A DNA stretch of 34,777 nt from Lutibacter sp. GTDB lineage: Bacteria; Bacteroidota; Bacteroidia; Flavobacteriales; Flavobacteriaceae. The stretch is taken from the NCBI GenBank assembly GCA_002733665.1, contig NVWM01000016.1, positions 5,117-39,893 on the forward strand, written 5' to 3'. A model generated the notes under the pieces. It was given only the letters and a program-made list of their open reading frames with translations. It made no database searches and was not told the DNA's origin. Both the position numbers and the translations under genes were made by a program. This document shows positions 33,601 through 34,777 of this stretch, piece after piece (the stretch's first letter is position 1; each line of letters begins with the position of its first letter).

Positions 33601-34777
33601 CAGTTATATTTACTGGAAGCATCTCATTAAATGTTGGTGGTGTTGTATCTGTTATTACAAAATTTTGAGGTTGACTCGTTTGTAAACCACATTCATCTGT
33701 TGCTGTAAAAGTTACAGTAATTGTATCTGTACAACCTGATGACACCCAATTTCCTTCAGAATAACTCATCGTTGGACTACCACATATATCTGTTGATGTT
33801 ACTCCACCAAATCCATCTCTCCAAGCAATATAGTCTGCATTTAAGGAAGGATCTGTGCCTGTACATTCCGATGCACCATCATCTCCTCCTGCTAAAACAG
33901 GAACTGTTGTGTCCGATATTACAAAATTTTGAGGTTGACTCGTTTGTAAACCACATTCATCTGTTGCTGTAAAAGTTACAGTAATTGTATCTGTACAACC
34001 TGATGATACCCAATTTCCTTCAGAATAACTCATCGTTGGATTACCACATATATCTGTTGATGTAACTCCACCAAATCCATCTCTCCAAGTAATATAGTCT
34101 GCATTTAAGGAAGGAACTGTGCCTGTACATTCCGATGCACCATCTACTCCTCCTGCTAAAACAGGAACTGTTGTGTCAGATATTACAAAATTTTGAGGTT
34201 GACTATTTATTAAACCACAATCATCCGTAGATTTAAATGTTACGGTAATTGTATCGTTACATCCTACTGTTACCCAAACACCTTCTGTATAACTCATCGT
34301 CGTATTTCCAGAGGTATCTGTAGAAGTAATTCCTGCAAAGTTATCTCTCCAAGTTATATAGTCTGCGTTTAATGAAGGGTTTGTGCCTGTACATTCCGAT
34401 GCACCATCATCTCCTCCTACTAAAACAGGAACCGTAGTGTCTGATATTACAAAGTTGTAAGGTTGACTAGTTTGTAAATCACAAGCGTCTGTTGAGGTAA
34501 ATGTTACTGTAATTTCATCACCACAAATACTTGTACTCCAAGGACCTTCCATATAACTCATCGTTGGTGTTCCACAATTATCTGTTGAGGTGATACCTGC
34601 AAAATTATCTCTCCATAAAATATATGCAGCATTTAATGAAGGATCTGTACCAGTACTTTCCGCAGATCCATCTGAACCTCCTGTTAAACTTGGGGCTGTT
34701 GAATCGCCTCCTGAATGTGAGTAAGATTGACTTACCAATTCATTTGTACATGCATCTAAAACTGTATAGGTATATGT
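30689..34777 (-). CDS. Giant SprB-like repeat adhesin with type-B sorting domain, 5' end outside
   Basis: 1362 codons plus stop are visible and the frame stays open to the right edge, so the start lies beyond the window. From the N-terminal side: four copies of an 88-residue module (TMSYSEGNW, SSGCTDTITVTFTATDECGL, FVISDTTVPVLAGG), one diverged HYR-like module, then about nine SprB-type repeats (GTYTVTVTDANGC pattern), the last two nearly identical. A Cys-containing module leads to the C-terminal gliding motility-associated type-B domain: ISKVVTPNGDLNNDAFEIKG, YDVKILNRWGHMVFES, WTGYNAEGG and AGTYYYVVNI. The protein is predicted to be secreted by type IX secretion and displayed on the surface for adhesion or gliding. 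Confidence 0.93.
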   Translation of the reverse strand, partial: TYTYTVLDACTNELVSQSYSHSGGDSTAPSLTGGSDGSAESTGTDPSLNAAYILWRDNFAGITSTDNCGTPTMSYMEGPWSTSICGDEITVTFTSTDACDLQTSQPYNFVISDTTVPVLVGGDDGASECTGTNPSLNADYITWRDNFAGITSTDTSGNTTMSYTEGVWVTVGCNDTITVTFKSTDDCGLINSQPQNFVISDTTVPVLAGGVDGASECTGTVPSLNADYITWRDGFGGVTSTDICGNPTMSYSEGNWVSSGCTDTITVTFTATDECGLQTSQPQNFVISDTTVPVLAGGDDGASECTGTDPSLNADYIAWRDGFGGVTSTDICGSPTMSYSEGNWVSSGCTDTITVTFTATDECGLQTSQPQNFVITDTTPPTFNEMLPVNITVNADSIPLADTLTASDICGDATVAFEEVENGSYCDASHTIVRTWTGTDSCGLEVVHEQSITVLHPVLTTSTIVTDVLCTSDSTGSIDLTVTGGTLPYQYQWNDTDNTMTEDLSDVIAGTYTVLITDAKGCTITASATIGEPSIALSLNISKVDANTAQGCSNGEATVAVSGGTEGSGYTYLWSVSAASQTTATAINLSDGIHSVTVTDANGCELTQSIVIECVNACDTVITIGDITDVLCTGDATGSGIVTASSATNPTATFTFVWSNGQTDSGVTSSTLSNLTSGVYDVSVTIDGTVCQAVEESISITEPSNSLGITATTTDESGPATGDGTATSTTTGGVEPYTYVWTPNGETTADLTGLSQGSYTVTVTDANGCTDETTVTVNSGKCLNLSVTGSSSSVVCNGESNGSVTAVATGGSGNFTYAWDVLQDTTASVSGLEAGDYTITVTDTATLCTTSTSITVNEPAVLSSGIAGINVLCRYEATGSLDLTVNGGTPPYEYLWDNGETTEDLIDLVAGTYSVTITDANDCTTTNSSTILEPATVVSGSITAQTSSCFDGATGTVTVVGSGGIPPYSYSIDGGVTYNSTGIFEDLAAGSYTVEVLDANGCTYEQSVTITQPSALLALVADVSNITNDCTIDGSGSVELTATDGQAPYQYNIDGGTLQDSPLFEGLTAGTYLFEVIDALECTATVEVTILAPNAVLNLIANPTGITNDCTIDGSGSVELTATDGQAPYQYNIDGGTLQDSPLFEGLTAGTYLFEVIDALECTATVEVTIESPTVDLITEVEFDVCIEDISIDLLDFVPSDLPVDGVWNVVSGNVIITNGIFDPSTVELGTYVFEYTVDVNGCTSITTITINVNDDCVVLPCSTDDIEISKVVTPNGDLNNDAFEIKGLELCGFTYDVKILNRWGHMVFESGNYQNNWTGYNAEGGMTIGASDKLPAGTYYYVVNIVGSGFKPITGYIYLGH
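31263..31700 (-). repeat. Tandem 240-bp duplication within the adhesin gene
   Basis: 31269-31460 and 31509-31700 differ at only a handful of mostly silent bases, and encode the same stretch from TNDCTIDGSGSVELTATD to FEVIDALECTATVEVTI. The period is 240 bp (80 aa). Confidence 0.9.
33651..34740 (-). repeat. Tandem 264-bp (88-aa) repeats in the adhesin gene
   Basis: The ACAAAATTTTGAGGTTGAC block recurs at 264-base steps (near 33658, 33922 and 34185, with a diverged copy at 34449). The two copies at the left (33663-33926 and 33927-34190) are nearly identical; those to the right are older and diverged. Confidence 0.9.

Noticed and set aside
33651..34740. CRISPR-like array
   Set aside because: The 264-bp periodic units are in-frame coding repeats of an adhesin.

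Overview
This window does not read as one genome. It joins three blocks that differ in base composition, codon use and gene content. (1) Bases 1 to about 5433 are GC-rich. They carry part of a gammaproteobacterial dcw (division and cell wall) cluster, murF'-mraY-murD-ftsW-murG-murC'. The proteins look closest to Pseudomonadaceae, possibly a Halopseudomonas-like marine pseudomonad, judged from memory of Pseudomonas MraY and MurD. (2) Bases from about 5434 to about 7320-7350 are GC-rich with triplet-rich low complexity. They hold the 3' end of one intron-free ORF, a 279-bp spacer with a polypyrimidine tract followed by AG, and the 5' end of a second same-strand ORF. This layout suggests a eukaryote with polycistronic, trans-spliced genes, most likely a kinetoplastid. 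(3) Bases from about 7350 to 34777 are AT-rich and clearly Flavobacteriaceae-like: TAnnTTTG promoters, type IX secretion proteins, and a Bacteroidota-type cytochrome oxidase cluster.

Both joins cut through genes. MurC stops matching its family at residue 226 and continues in frame into the eukaryote-like protein. At the other end, a flavobacterial surface protein runs backwards into the second eukaryote-like gene. The simplest explanation is a chimeric contig from a mixed culture or metagenome, not natural transfer. The apparent MurC fusion should not be read as a gene.

The flavobacterial block runs as follows. A minus-strand pair encodes an outer-membrane barrel protein with a large extra domain and a DUF11-type surface protein (9.2-11.4 kb and 7.3-9.2 kb). 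A plus-strand run (11.6-17.5 kb) encodes a DUF255/YyaL lipoprotein, DUF1304, a VOC protein, an unknown lipoprotein, an ADPRM-like phosphoesterase lipoprotein, a peroxiredoxin-like protein and a DUF4303 protein. The DUF4303 gene is followed by an elaborate structured repeat. Minus-strand housekeeping genes follow: an ABC exporter, tsaB, and a TolC-like protein.

From 21.8 to 27.1 kb a minus-strand cluster makes and assembles a heme-copper oxidase. In transcription order it is ctaB, two subunit III proteins, subunit IV, a thioredoxin-fold membrane protein, SCO1, DUF420 (CtaM-like) and a small CxxC protein. Two spacers in this cluster carry the same 84-89-bp repeat. tRNA-Gly(GCC) and tRNA-Leu(UAA) follow at 27.3-27.5 kb.

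The window ends with a type IX secretion triad on the minus strand: a giant repeat adhesin with a type-B C-terminal sorting domain (5' end outside the window), a PorP/SprF protein, and a TPR-PD40-OmpA protein. The most unusual non-coding signals are the structured element at 17.52-17.69 kb, two pairs of related dispersed repeats, and a perfect 23-bp inverted repeat at 27.71-27.78 kb. No CRISPR array, insertion sequence or prophage was seen.
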